From assembly GCF_001039355.2 (NCBI RefSeq), contig NW_019775856.1:17672-81671 (forward strand): DNA of 64,000 nucleotides. The letters are read 5' to 3'. The notes below the pieces were generated by a model. It searched no databases. It was given only the letters and a program-made list of their open reading frames with translations, and had not been told where the DNA came from. This DNA comes from Lingula anatina (lineage: Eukaryota; Brachiopoda; Lingulata; Lingulida; Lingulidae). Position 1 is the stretch's first letter. Each line of letters begins with the position of its first letter. Below are positions 1 through 11,695 of this stretch, piece by piece. A program made the translations under genes and the position numbers.

Positions 1-1407
1 ATGTGCCACTGATGCACTTAAATTGTCTGACTTGTGTATTGAAGGCAGGATAATCCACTGATTTTTTACAACTTAATATTTATATCTGTATGGTTTTTCT
101 ATTTTTTTTTTTTTTTTTTTTGATACTTCAGAAAAAATTAGTATCAACATCAGGTGCTTTTATTTGACAGGTTTTATCATTTTAACAGCCCCATATGTTA
201 AAGACAAGTATGGCAATAATTCAATCTTTTCAAATGTGAATTTTACAGATTCTGCATTTTTTAAGACACACATTCTTAAAATAAGAGCATTCCTATTGAG
301 TGATAGCAACAAAAGTGATAACCAGGCTACATATGCTTCCTTAGAGTGCCATTGTATACAGTAAATGGACCACTAATGCTACATAAAAACATATTCTTAA
401 TCATTCCAAAATTACATGTCTGAAAAACTGGTAATCTTTCCCCATTATTTATATGTAAAAATAGGACTTTCAAATACTAACTGTATATGTTTTAAGTAAG
501 AATTTTGCTTCCCATTTTTAACTTGCCCCCTCCAAAATATTTGCAGAATTTTTCATATTTTAGTTTGATTAAGTATCAAATAAATGTCCTGTATTTAATG
601 AAAGAAACTAGGTAGCTGTTTAATGTGATTAGTGGCATTCTTGTTTTTCTTTTTTTAATTCACAAGCATGACTGGTGGTACATAATCAGGAGGGAGCCAT
701 CACCTCTCTGCACCTCTATTACTGTTTATTGAGTGCATTAAAACCTCACAATTCATTTTCCAAAAACTCACTTATAACCCAGTTAAGTATCATTCAGTTA
801 TATTGTGAAGTATTACCTTCGCCTAAGCCTCTATTCAAAATAAGAGAGATGGGTAGTTTTAGTCAGTAGATAAATTATGATGGCATACATTTTTTATTGT
901 CCCAGTTGTAATGAAAGTAAATAAGTGTTAGACAAAAATCTTACAATTTATTGTACATACTTTATGTAATTGTTCCTTTTGTATCAGCATGTTTACTAAT
1001 AAAATATTTTCATACAAGAGATTTTTGCACAGTTTTCCATTTCTTATCATAATTCTCCACTGCCATCCTACTGCAATAAAGGAATGCCTTAACATTAAAA
1101 GATAACAGTTGCTTCTCAAAATATTGCACTAATTGTTCATTTGATAAACCAAGACTGGGTTCCCATAAACCCTACGTACTAGCAGTTTCAATCTAACTCT
1201 GAGGGGATTCTCACTAAATTGCATTCAGATTAAGCTCCTTAAATGTCTGTCATGCCCACTGAAGCTGCTAGGGGGTAATTAATTTTTGTGCACATTTAAA
1301 CTAGATGCAGTTTAGTGAGAAACAACTTGGGGGATAGAACGATTCTCTTAGTACGATAGGAATGGCCCCTAATAAGGACGATTTGGAAAAATTCATATGA
1401 TTTTCTG
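1..1407. other. 3' flank of OLAH-like gene and intergenic DNA
   Basis: AT-rich sequence downstream of the minus-strand thioesterase stop codon. On the minus strand, AATAAA poly(A) signals lie at 947-952 and 893-898, about 460-515 nt past the stop, so roughly 890-1407 could be its 3' UTR. No open frame here shows splice signals or family motifs, and I see no other gene. Confidence 0.5.
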
Positions 1408-4400
1408 CTAGGTCAAATTAGCTGCAATGTATTCAGTAATAGTCCTGGTGTTTGCCTCCTCTATCAAGTAGAAATGTCCTCCTTTTAGCATCATTTTATG
1501 AAAGGGCCCATCACTCAAATCTGACCAAGCTGAAAAGAAATACCCAAGAAAGTTAATAAAAACACGATTGAATCTTTTGGTGGTGACTTGATGAAATAAA
1601 GATGTGTCATAAAAAATTCGTATATACAGAAGTTTTGTAGGTTATCATAAAAATACACAGAATTTTTTCCTTAAAAAAAAGACCCATCCATGTGTGATAT
1701 CTCTAGGTAGACACTATATCTAAGAGATATAACAATTACAGGTGATTTCACAAACTGCTTACCTTCTAAATCATGAGGCCTGTCTTCAGAACCATCAAAC
1801 ACACTGATTGGGCAGGAAAAGGGCTTCACTTGAGTCTTGTCATAGCTGCTCCTGAATAAGAATGAAACCAGAGGATAATATATAGAGGCAATACAGCCCC
1901 TTGGAAAAGTACCACCAGCTGATTTAGGCACATCCTGAATACGAATGAAATAAGAAGCATTGCTTGATGCTGACGACAGTGTATCCCCATTTTTTTTTTT
2001 TTTTTTTTTTTTTTGGGGGGGGGGATAACTATGCTTCTCGAAATAAGATGAATTAATCTTCTGCACATTAAAATAGTTTGGCAGATTCTGTATATGTAGG
2101 CAATTTCAAGGAGAGTGTAAAATTATTTTCCTTTTCTTTAAACTTCTTGTATAGGATACAAACCAACATTAATACTTTCACTGATGCAATATACATTTAT
2201 ATCTATATGTGAAAGGTCACTTCAATAAATTGAATATAAAAATTTAAACACCAATGAAATAAAATAAAAGATCAAACACACAGACACACCAGTAATTCTC
2301 CAGTATGCAGAAGTCTGCTCTCAGTGATGGAAGGAAAAGTTTCATCATTTCTTTGTCATCAAGGATCTCTCTTGGCGTTCCCCCCAAACGTCTCATATTT
2401 TCTACGAATTCCTCGTCACTCATTCCTGCAGTCTTTACCTGGTTTAGTTTACGTTTCTCTGACTGGGGAAGAAAACACAAAAAGTTGATGGTGTGGATTA
2501 CCTTGATGAGTATTTACAATACCACTGTTACAATTAAGTCACAAATGAGACCAATGAAGGAAACAAAGAAATAAAGGAAAGCAACACATAAATGTGGGTT
2601 ATTGTGGGATAGTCTGGGACGGTATGAGGCAGCATGGGGTATTGTGGGATAGTATGGGACAGTCAGGTGCAGAGTGGGACTTTGTGGGATAGTCTGGGGC
2701 AGTATGGGACAATCTGGGACTGTGGGATAGTCTAGGGTAGGTAATGAGAGAATGTTAAAAACACAATATTATAAATAATAAATGTAAAACAAGTATTTTC
2801 AAATAATAATATTTTCTTATGTTTGTAAAAGTTGAAGTTGCTATCTTAGATGATATGGACAGAGCCAAATAAGGGTGAAAAAAATTTGCTGTAAAAAGAT
2901 CCATACTGGTATGCCATAATATTCAGGAATGTAAAATATCAGTATATTGAGATTAATGGATCACTGTTGAAATATTTACTAACACAATTTGAGACATATC
3001 TACCACAATGTATTGAAACCCATGTATCTGGTGTGATAAATTCAGTGCAACCAGAGTAATGACAGTCTCTGCTAATGGTGGCATGAATCATAGCTTGCCA
3101 GTGTCTTCAGTTATTGTGAGAAATTATCTTTACAACAAATATTTCTGTCATTAATGCTTTTAGCTATGCAGTGTTCATACAATCTGTTTTAAATTGTGAA
3201 TAACGAAAAAAATATTATTAATAATGAACTGAGGCAAGTTAACATGCAGTGCAGTGATCACTCACTAAATTTGAACAAAACAAATGAATAATTCCCTCCC
3301 CCCAAAAATGTGTATTGTTAAATATATACTTTAAATGCCAATTCAAAAGTTTTGAAAATTTATATGACTTCATGTCCAAAAGTAAAGTGCTGTGAGAATT
3401 GGAAAATGATAGATTATGATTGAAAAAGTAAAATTTTAGATATAGTGAGGCGTTTGAATATTCACATAATTAGAGTAATTACTTGATCTATTCATGGGCA
3501 AAAATGGTCAAACTTTTAGATACATAATGTTATAATCACAAAAATTATATTTCTGTGTAGCATTTGTAGTGCTTTCACTGCATATAACTATAGAGTAGCC
3601 TGATTTTTAATTTTGCTTTCACCAATGTTCTAATTTAAAGAAATTATGACTTACATAATACAGTAGCTGTAAAATTCACAATTTTCCCCCCACTGAAAAA
3701 ATCAAATAATTACGAAATTCAGTATCTGCAAAATTCACGATTTCTCCCATTGAAAAGATTGAGTAAATACAGTATTATACTTACATGTGGGGCAGAGGCC
3801 CCTGAGAAGAAAAGATGGACAGGGTCTAGCCCATGCTTCTCCTGGAGCTGTTTAGCCACCTCATATCCCATATAAGATCCCAGGCTGAAAGACAGTGAGA
3901 AATGGGATGTGACTATACTCCTAGGACTCATTCCTGCAAGGATGACAGTAATAAATACAGACCTGAAGCCAGGGTTTTTTTCCAACGAACTACCCTTATT
4001 GCTGGGAAAAGGTCTCCTCTGGCTAAAATTTCATCTAGGTACACAATGGTTTCATGGTAAAAGCTCCACTTTATCAGAAAAAGAACCCCCGTTATGAAAT
4101 TACTAGCTACGGGCCTGAAATAATGATTTTCTTTTAATTGTGATAAGAACAGGAAAGTATATGGTGACAGTGATGACAGATGTAGGTGGTGGCTAAAAGT
4201 TTTGACATATTAATATTGTGTCCATCTGTCCTTAAAAAGCCAGCCACTTAAAGCTGACATATGCACAGACAATCTATATCAGTTAAACATCAATACAGAC
4301 AAAATGATACAGCAATACCATTGTTCCTGGGTAAATGACCCAATGGCATGCTCCTAAGTACTTTACCTGTGCCCTCATTTTATGATGGATTTTAGACTGT

Positions 4401-5564
4401 AAATATTAATTATAATATCATCATAACCATTATATAATAATAATAATAATAATAATGGTTGTGATGATAATATTATTATTACTATTATTATTATTATTAT
4501 TATTATTATATACTGGTTATGATGATATTATTATTGTTATTATTATAATTATATAATGGTTATGATGATGATATTATTATTATTATTATTATTAGTTTAC
4601 CTGTGTCCCCATATAGCCAGTGCTGTTCCGTGAGCAGAGACATATTTATACACAGCAGCTGTGACATCTTGGATATAAGTATCCGGGTCTTTGTAACATG
4701 GCTCTTGAAATCTGTTCTCTCTTCCTGGCAATCTTATAGCACAAACTTGGAAAAAGAACATATCAGGTAGTGAAACACATTTATGTTACTGTGGCATGAT
4801 ATAAGAGTTATAACAACCAAGGAAAGCACAGTGCTTAGAGCCGCGCCATTATTGCAAGGTAGCTCAACTGTCACCATTAATTAATTCATTAAGGGATCAC
4901 CAACATCTAATTGACGCTCATGCAGTCAGCCCAGTTTTGACAAATTCTGAAAATGTTCTCAAAATCCTCTCATGACCTTATATTTTGAGTTAGGCTGTTA
5001 ACTATACATACATACATACATATATATATAACAACCACAGGTAAAAAACATCTTTAATGCATCATATATATACATTTCTAAAAGCCCTTGATAGCACAGG
5101 GAGGATTTGCTATATATAAGCTCTAGGACAAACTCCCCACCCTCCTTTTCAAAATGCACATATACTTATCCACCCGTCCACCTTCTCCACAAGGGAGTTC
5201 TATCTTACATGTCCAATGGGGCTCTTGGAACATCTTTGTTCACAACATGTGTATTAAATCATGATGAGGTCAGGATACAGGGGAGGGGGAAATCAAAGTT
5301 GGTGAGGGGGAAGGGGAAGCTGAAGCAAAGATAACTCAGAGTTTAAGCTGTTGTTTGTAAAACCTAAATAAACTACTATAATTATCCTTGGTATACCAGG
5401 TTGTTTTCATAGCTAGATAACAGAAAAATACCTTCTATGGTTTCTGGCAGCAGCTGTGCCCATCTTCCATACCAGTTTGAGCCGCCTCCCGCCCAGGGGA
5501 AACAAACCAGAACATACTTGGCCGAGGGACGCTTCTGTCGACAATTCAGCAACTTTTCAGCCAT
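1408..5564 (-). CDS. OLAH: S-acyl fatty acid synthase thioesterase, medium chain (OLAH-like), 6 exons
   Basis: Alpha/beta-hydrolase that would release medium-chain acyl groups from the acyl carrier of cytosolic fatty acid synthase. Exons in coding order: 5564-5432, 4745-4601, 3884-3785, 2462-2290, 1851-1763, 1529-1408. All junctions are GT/AG and phases match, giving 253 aa against about 265 in human OLAH. Seen: CFPWAGGGSNWYGRW near the N-terminus (the family's CFPWxGGGS motif), LPGRENRF, nucleophile elbow GHSLGS with Ser93, LGGTP in the lid region, GSED with Asp207, and GGHFYL with His232 near the end. The triad is therefore intact. The start ATG sits in CACCATGG; an in-frame ATG further upstream is possible. 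Its neighbour, GST copy A, is divergently oriented about 2 kb away. Introns hold a minisatellite, an ATT microsatellite and a dispersed repeat. Function rests on family knowledge. Confidence 0.9.
2592..2740. repeat. G-rich minisatellite in OLAH intron
   Basis: Irregular tandem repeat built from variants of GTGGGATAGTATGGGACAG, about 25-30 bp per unit and roughly five to six imperfect units. It lies in the intron upstream (in gene order) of the exon at 2462-2290. Confidence 0.75.
3967..4118. repeat. Dispersed repeat, copy 1 (see 17441-17602)
   Basis: About 150 bp that aligns, with many substitutions, to 17441-17602. Shared landmarks are AGGTACAC, GGTTTCA followed by GTAAAAG, GAAAAA followed by CCCC, and a common end close to GCTACGGGCCTG / GCTATGGGCCTG. 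This is a degenerate interspersed element. No clear terminal repeats or target duplication, so the class is unassigned. Confidence 0.6.
4436..4597. repeat. ATT/AAT microsatellite cluster
   Basis: Runs of (AAT)n and (ATT)n broken by repeated GGTTATGATGATGAT-type segments. The cluster ends at the splice donor of the second OLAH exon. The opposed AAT and ATT runs could pair. Confidence 0.85.
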
Positions 5565-7556
5565 GGTGAGTCCACGCCTGAAAGTCTTCATATAAATGTT
5601 CACCTTGGATGACTCGGGGGGGAAAATATCCTGAGCATGAAAAATTACAATACATCTTTTACTGCAGATAATATCCCATTAAAAATGTGCATATATGTCA
5701 TTTTGAGTGACAGTAACCATTACTCTCTTGTTTAAGTGGGGCAATTTTGAATTTTACAAATTGTAACATTGTAAATTTTAAATGTATTATTTTTTATAAT
5801 TAGAACATTATCATAATATTATTCAATTTTAAATCTATATTCTCTTATTATTAGAACATTGTTATTATTTGAACATTCTGAGTGTCATCAACAAAATTGA
5901 AAAAAAAAAAAAAATTGTCACATACCACCCTATAGTTCCATTCAGTGCATTAAATGAACCACTAATATTTTTTTAGAAATATAATTTCTGTGACTGTAAA
6001 ATTATGTATGTGAAAGTTTGATTATTTTTGCCCCTAACTGCAAAGATTGAGTCTTTACCGTAATGCATGCCATGAATTGATAGACAGCTAGAAACATTTA
6101 TCATTTTGGCAACCTAACCTTGACCACACATAACTTAAGCATTACAATACATATACGTGGACAATAACATTTACAACAAACACCCCATTCTCATAGCTTA
6201 GATCGACCTACATTGGATCGACCTAACTCCCTGGGGGTTCACGCTAAATAGCTGTCAGCCGGGCGGACACGAAAGTTAATTACCCCTTAAAGCTTGTAGT
6301 AGGCGGGGACGGACACTTACGGGGGATTATCTGACAGTAATCTAGTGAGACTCCCCGCGGTGATAGATCGATCTAAAAGTTGTGAGAACAGAGCCATAGA
6401 CACACTGTACTATTATCTATCTAAAACATGATCGTATGATATATTTGGGACAAAAATACCACACACTAATAGTTAGTACTGAATTGCCTTAAAGATGCCT
6501 GGGTAAAACACTTCTTGGCAACATTTTCATCTAAAACGGCAAGTATAAAGGTATTAATACCGTACATACAGAGTCCCTGTTCACATGTCATTGTACAGGT
6601 TTATAGACAGGTTAATGGGCATGCGACATGTGGGTGCATCCAACACCTTCTGATCGAACTCAAACGGTGTACAGAATAGACACAGGAAATAATGCGGTTG
6701 GTTCTAAAACAAGAAATGGTAACAGTAACTACAAATGCATTAAACATTTGGATCATGTTGGTGATTTGTAACTGCTGTGCACACCCTCAGTTCTGGTTAT
6801 TAGGCGAACCACACACTACATGTAGTACTCAAATCAAGCCCTCTCCCGCGCCCCCATCCCCCGGCCGTGCTGTGTGTTCAAACGGTGCTAAAAGTGCCCT
6901 GTTTGTGTGACACTGATATATAGCCTTGATATCAAACCATTATCGGTCTTCCTATCAATTAATCAGGATTAATGATACATTGATACACGATGTTCCAGTA
7001 GAATAAAATTTCTGTACCTGAAAGCTGAGGGGAAAGAAATAACATGTGTAAGGTGTACCCCAAGACAAGCCATATTCAATGTCTATATACTTAATTACAA
7101 ATCTAATCTCGCGTTATCCTGGTGTCAGGTGGGCAATGTTAGCTTATTACCATCTAAATCTGGGTGATGTTTGCGAAGTTATACTTGAAAACCCACCTTA
7201 AACCAAACCTCTACTCGAAGTTATTTTTTGTCTAAGCTACAGTAAGGAGTCCTGAGAAGAGAATTGAAATATTTCATCCTACGTAAGTAGTCTGTAGACA
7301 TGCCGCGTTTTCTTCAAAGGGGATAAAAAAATATTTGCTGAATATAAAGAGGTCCGGGGGGAGCGGTAGGGAGCGCTCAACAGGCACAAACGTCACTACA
7401 CAAAATGCTCCAAGCTTGATTGACGTTTTTCCGATAAAAGCTAAACCTATCATGTGAAAACTCTTTGCCCTTGAACTAAAATGAATAGGGGCCAAGTAAC
7501 GTTATCTGGTACTGTGTGGGGCACATCAAAAAGCCGATATATAGCACAGAATCAAA
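5565..7556. other. Divergent intergenic region between OLAH and GST copy A
   Basis: About 2 kb between two divergently transcribed genes. It contains the inverted-repeat element at 6186-6396 and otherwise AT-rich sequence. The last 100 bp before 7557 are conserved upstream of the second GST copy, so this part belongs to the duplicated unit and probably includes the GST 5' UTR. No clear TATA box or other promoter motif could be assigned. Confidence 0.5.
6186..6396. mobile_element. MITE-like inverted-repeat element
   Basis: The first and last 60-70 bp are imperfect inverted copies: CTTAGATCGACCTA at the left matches AGATCGATCT in the right arm read in reverse. Inner blocks GGTTCACGCTAAATAGCTGTCAG and its partner (about 6235-6258 and 6316-6340) also pair. 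The element is about 210 bp and richer in GC than its flanks. No protein is encoded. Consistent with a non-autonomous DNA transposon; superfamily not determined. Confidence 0.55.
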
Positions 7557-9302
7557 ATGGCGTTTGCGACAGCAGGGAGGTCGATGAAGCTCTACTGGGG
7601 TTCCGGCAGCGCACCTTGCTGGCGCGTCATGGCAGTGTTAGAGGAGAAAGGGCTCGGAAAATACGATAGCAAGCTGATCTCCTTCGACAAGAACGAGACC
7701 AAATCTGAGGAAATCATGAAATTGAACCCACGTGGTGAGGTACAGGACCTACTGTATGTCGCTGACAAAGCGGATGTGACAAATATGCTGGACCTTTCTT
7801 TAGGGCGGTCAGAGAGATCACCCTCAGCTTCAGAGAAAACCTGAAACAAACCCCTACACTACACTACAGCATACCCTAGTCCATTATTACTTGACGCGGC
7901 AAGGGTGTGCTGTGTAGAGGTTTGTTTCTAGTTATCGCTGCAGCTCAGGGTGGGCAATGATAACCGACAAATTAATATTATGAAAACATTTTGGTCTCTT
8001 TTCAGTGTCCTAGCCTTTTCCTTTCTCCCATTCCACCAGAATCCCCTTACTTTTCCTTCAGTCAGCGTCTACATGAGTTCCACAGGCGCCACAAATAGCC
8101 TGTTTGTGGGTCTATACCTACCCTCTACCAGGGCCACAGATTGATTTTTCACTAGACATTAACAGATATGTCTCTGGTTAAATAGATAGCTAATCTCTGC
8201 ACTGTGTACTCGCCTCAGCAAAAATGTCCACGATAATAATTGCGGCCCTGGTAGAGGATATATAGGCTATACCTATGTATAACTCCACCTCCATTTTTAT
8301 CAGCCTATGACTCTGACTCCTCGTAAACCCATTATCTTATTTAAATCCACGTGTGTCCGCTTATCGGTGTCCCATACATATTACACAAGACCCTAAACTG
8401 CAGAATATAAGCCCTGCACTTGGAAGTGTAATATTGAATTAATTGTGATTTATTTTTACCCTTAGGTGCCAACATTTGTTATAGGGGAAATCGTCATCAA
8501 TGAATCGCTGGCAACCTGTTTGTACCTCGAGGTACGGAGGCATCTTTATTGAATGTTATATAAATGTACTCTAAAGGCTACTGGTTTTCGCGCCAAATCC
8601 AATTTTCCTTGAAAAAAACACAGTTCTCTTACTAATGATTCTCGGGTCGACTCGCCTTTGCACTTAGATTCGATGTTTTGAACAATTTCAGACAATTATA
8701 AAATAAAACGTTAATATAAGTTGGTACTCATAAACGAATCGTAACTCCCTTTAGAATGACTTCTTCCTGACATGTCAGAAGGAAATACTGAGTCCTGAAA
8801 TGTCCTCACAAGTTCTGTTACACATGAGATGCAGCGCTCTTTTCTGTGATCTTGCAGGACACGTACAAGTCGTCAGGTGTGCAGCTTATTCCCAGCGATT
8901 GCCCCAAAAAGGCCCAGGTGCTGCAAAGAACTTTTGAGGTAAGAGATCAGAGACCTACCTCCGATGAACTTGTTTGGTGGGTCCTAGAAGAGAAACGAAG
9001 TTGGCTTCGGCCACAGTAGCCTGTTCCTACAATGGCCCCTGCGTACGTCTTCCAGATGGCCCCAAACATGCAACAAATTGCCATATCGACATGGTGCATG
9101 CATGGGTCCATCTGAAAAAGGCAAACAAGGGTTCTTATGGACCATGGTATATTTCAATATTGCTTCCCTATTCATGAAGGTTTCCTGCAGGTACTAAAAA
9201 GGTAGCAGAACGCCTTCCTCGCGCTTATTTTCATGTTATTACCGATATCAAAAGACTTCGTCATATTTAAAAGCAACGAATTCTAGCCTTATTTGGGCAC
9301 AG

Positions 9303-9334
<32 letters not shown>

Positions 9335-9479
9335 CAAGGGGTGCATTATTTTGATGTTTGTTATTTTTTGCCCTCTACAGGCCCCGGGGTTCATGAAGAA
9401 AGGACTTGAGGACCTGGGTTATCTGTACATGGAGGGCGACGTTAATGAGGTAAGAGGAGAGACTGCCAAAAAGTTGGAG

Positions 9480-9510
<31 letters not shown>

Positions 9511-10688
9511 ATTTGTTTAATCCTTTATAACCCCGCACTCTCTCTCTCCTCCGTCTTTCTCTCTTGCCCCGATAAATGTCTTTTCAGATGCAATTTGAAC
9601 ATTTCAATAAAACGAAACGAAATTATGAAGAGCCATTTGCTTATTGAAAGAAATATTAACTTTTCCCAAATGCAAGTTATCAGTCAGTTTAATGCAACTC
9701 CTATACTTCTACTTTTTTTCTTATCGCCTTTTTTTCAGGAAGAAATGAAAGAGAAAAAGACATCACTGAAAGCTGAACTGGCTCTGTGGGAAGGTTATCT
9801 GAAGGCAGTATGTACTAATTTAATCCGTATCAATTTTTTACTTTTCAATTTTGAGAAACATCGATTTTCTTAGTTTCGTGAAATACCTAAAGGGATAGGT
9901 GGCTTGTTTTTTGGTGTTACATTATGTTTTATATCGTCCTGTCAGATAAATTCAACTTTCAGTTTAAATTCGGTTACAATTATATAATTGACAATTTGCG
10001 TGCACTTTCCTGTCATTTCGTAGAATGATGATGTTGTTTGGGATTTTATTCTTTTGAAATAAGAATTTTGTCTATTCTCGGCAGGACATTATCGTTGTTG
10101 GTATCAACTTGTATATTAATACATAAAGACGAACTAACACACCAAGGAAATAGATATCCATATCTTTTAAAGTATTAAATTCGGCAATGTTGCCTCGGCA
10201 ATGTTGAATATAACAAAACAATTATATATGAGAACAATTGTAGATGAATTGACGTTTTTCGCAAATATCCGTGTAGTAATATTATAACCACTTACCACTT
10301 TACAATTACTCGATATATAGTCTGAACAGATTGATAAGTGAATGGTGATATTTTCAAAAATGGCCTATATTATAGAATAAGCAGGTGATTTACGTGTATA
10401 TGAAGCACACACGTGTACAATAGCGGCAATAATTCAGTCTATCAGTTCAGTGCATGTTTCTTGCAGGCAGGAGGTGACTATTTGACTGGCCAGGACTTTA
10501 CAATGGCCGACTGCATCTTCTTCCCCGTCTTAGCCGTTATGGTGCGTCTCGGCCTTGCTCTGCGCCCGACCTTCCCGGAGCTGGGCAAGTATTATGACAC
10601 GGTCAGCAAGCGACCCTCCATTATGAAAACTTGGCCGCCACACTGGAAGGGAACCGAGGGAAAGAAGTGGCTGAATGATGTGTGCTAA
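7557..10688 (+). CDS. Glutathione S-transferase, rho-class-like, copy A, 6 exons
   Basis: Cytosolic enzyme expected to conjugate glutathione to electrophiles or reduce peroxides. Exons: 7557-7739, 8466-8531, 8858-8938, 9381-9449, 9739-9807, 10467-10688. All five introns are phase 0; 229 aa, the normal length. The thioredoxin-like N-terminal domain has the active-site stretch YWGSGSAPCWRVM (13-25), NPRGE before the first intron, Val62-cisPro63, and Glu74-Ser75 for the gamma-glutamyl group of glutathione. The helical C-terminal domain has AELALWEGYL, LTGQDFTMADC and a closing RPSIMKTWPPHW. This signature resembles fish GST-A (rho class). The start is the ATG in CAAAATGG shared with copy B. An ATG 76 nt upstream opens an overlapping frame. 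A poly(A) signal lies at 11186-11191. The class is a judgement from motifs. Confidence 0.9.
9018..9152. mobile_element. Imperfect hairpin element in GST-A intron 3
   Basis: Two inverted arms of about 50 bp, both containing CAGATGG followed by CCC and CATGC, separated by about 30 bp. The same structure is in the matching intron of copy B (12816-12962), so it was there before the duplication. It is probably a short non-autonomous inverted-repeat element. Confidence 0.55.
9302..9335. repeat. (AAT)n microsatellite
   Basis: Eleven consecutive AAT units in GST-A intron 3. Copy B has none at the matching place, so it expanded after the duplication. Confidence 0.9.
9480..9507. repeat. (TC)n microsatellite
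   Basis: About 14 CT units shortly after the donor of GST-A exon 4. Copy B has only a short remnant, CTGTCTCTCTCG, at the same place. Confidence 0.9.
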
Positions 10689-11185
10689 CGTCAAGGATAA
10701 CAACAGCCCATTGCAAACAAAAACGGTCATTTCTGGTGCTATTTACAATACCATGGTAACTTTTATTAGGTCTTGTATGGTTGTCGCGTCCAATATTTGT
10801 AAATGGTCTAACCAAGCCCTACGGTGTTTACTAGTATATGTGAATTGAAATTACGTAAGAATGGGTGCCATCTTGAATTAGCAGCCATATTAGACTGCAA
10901 TCCAACTTTACAGACTAAATTATGCTTCAGCATCACGGACACATTGCTTTTATTCAAGTAAATAATTTCTATTAAAAAGTAGTAATTTCTAATTAAAAAG
11001 GAGGCCTTCTGAAAACATTGGATATGCTCATGGCAGCCATCTAGAAAAATGTTCACCGTATTTCACTAGATGCTGCCTTTTTATATTTATAAAAAATGCA
11101 AGCGTCAAGCTTTTGAGCAATCTGTCCAAGTTTCTTACAAATTGAAACCCAACTGTTATGAAGTGTACTACGTGTATTGATATAT

Positions 11186-11191
11186 AATAAA
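11186..11191 (+). terminator. Candidate poly(A) signal, GST copy A
   Basis: AATAAA about 500 nt after the stop. It lies within TATATAATAAA, which is also present after copy B (15377-15382), so it is conserved between the duplicates. Confidence 0.5.
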
Positions 11192-11695
11192 GAAGCATGT
11201 ATACGTACACATGTACTAGTATTTGTTATGATTATGGCTTTTTTATGTGATTCATACTGACTTCTAGAATTAAGTTAAAGGCCATCATAGACCTTAATCG
11301 GTTTAATACGTCTTTGATTCATCAGGGTATTATTCTTCAATTACTGCCGCTATGAATGTTGCAGAAGCGTCGACAAAAACTTTATGTAGCATGTGTTCGT
11401 ATTTTACCTTATTGGAAAATGCAACATTAAACACATACAAAAACTATCAGGAAAGAGTCACTTAACTTCACCGAGTTGGGAAAACACGCTGCTATCTTCA
11501 ATCGGCGGTTAAACAGCGATGACATGAAATCGTCTCTCTTGCTTATCCTTTCCGCTTAGAATATGTGTCGTATTTTGCTTTATTTTCATATCAATAACAC
11601 TTTGCCCTTGAACTAGAAAATGAATACGGGTAAATCAACGTTTTCTGGTACTGCGTGTGAGGCGCATCAAACAGTCAATACAGTACAGAAACAAA

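Larger units (their letters stand above)
7450..11400 (+). repeat. Tandem duplication unit 1 (GST copy A with flanks)
   Basis: Homology to the second unit (11590-15611) starts upstream of the start codon at CTTTGCCCTTGAAC. It runs through all exons and introns and continues about 700 bp past the stop, ending near TGTGTTCGT at about 11389. The spacing between copies is about 4.1-4.2 kb. Exons are very similar; introns and flanks have diverged with many substitutions and indels, so the duplication is not recent. Confidence 0.85.

Noticed and set aside
1978-2029. Long T-run followed by G-run with two overlapping minus-strand frames
   Set aside because: The frames read through a homopolymer inside an OLAH intron; only 1763-1851 is exon.
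8974-9177. Two opposed frames with similar-looking peptides in GST-A intron 3
   Set aside because: The similarity comes from the inverted-repeat element at 9018-9152, not from coding sequence.
9302-9507. Regular repeats considered as a CRISPR-like array
   Set aside because: They are AAT and TC microsatellites without unique spacers, in an animal intron.
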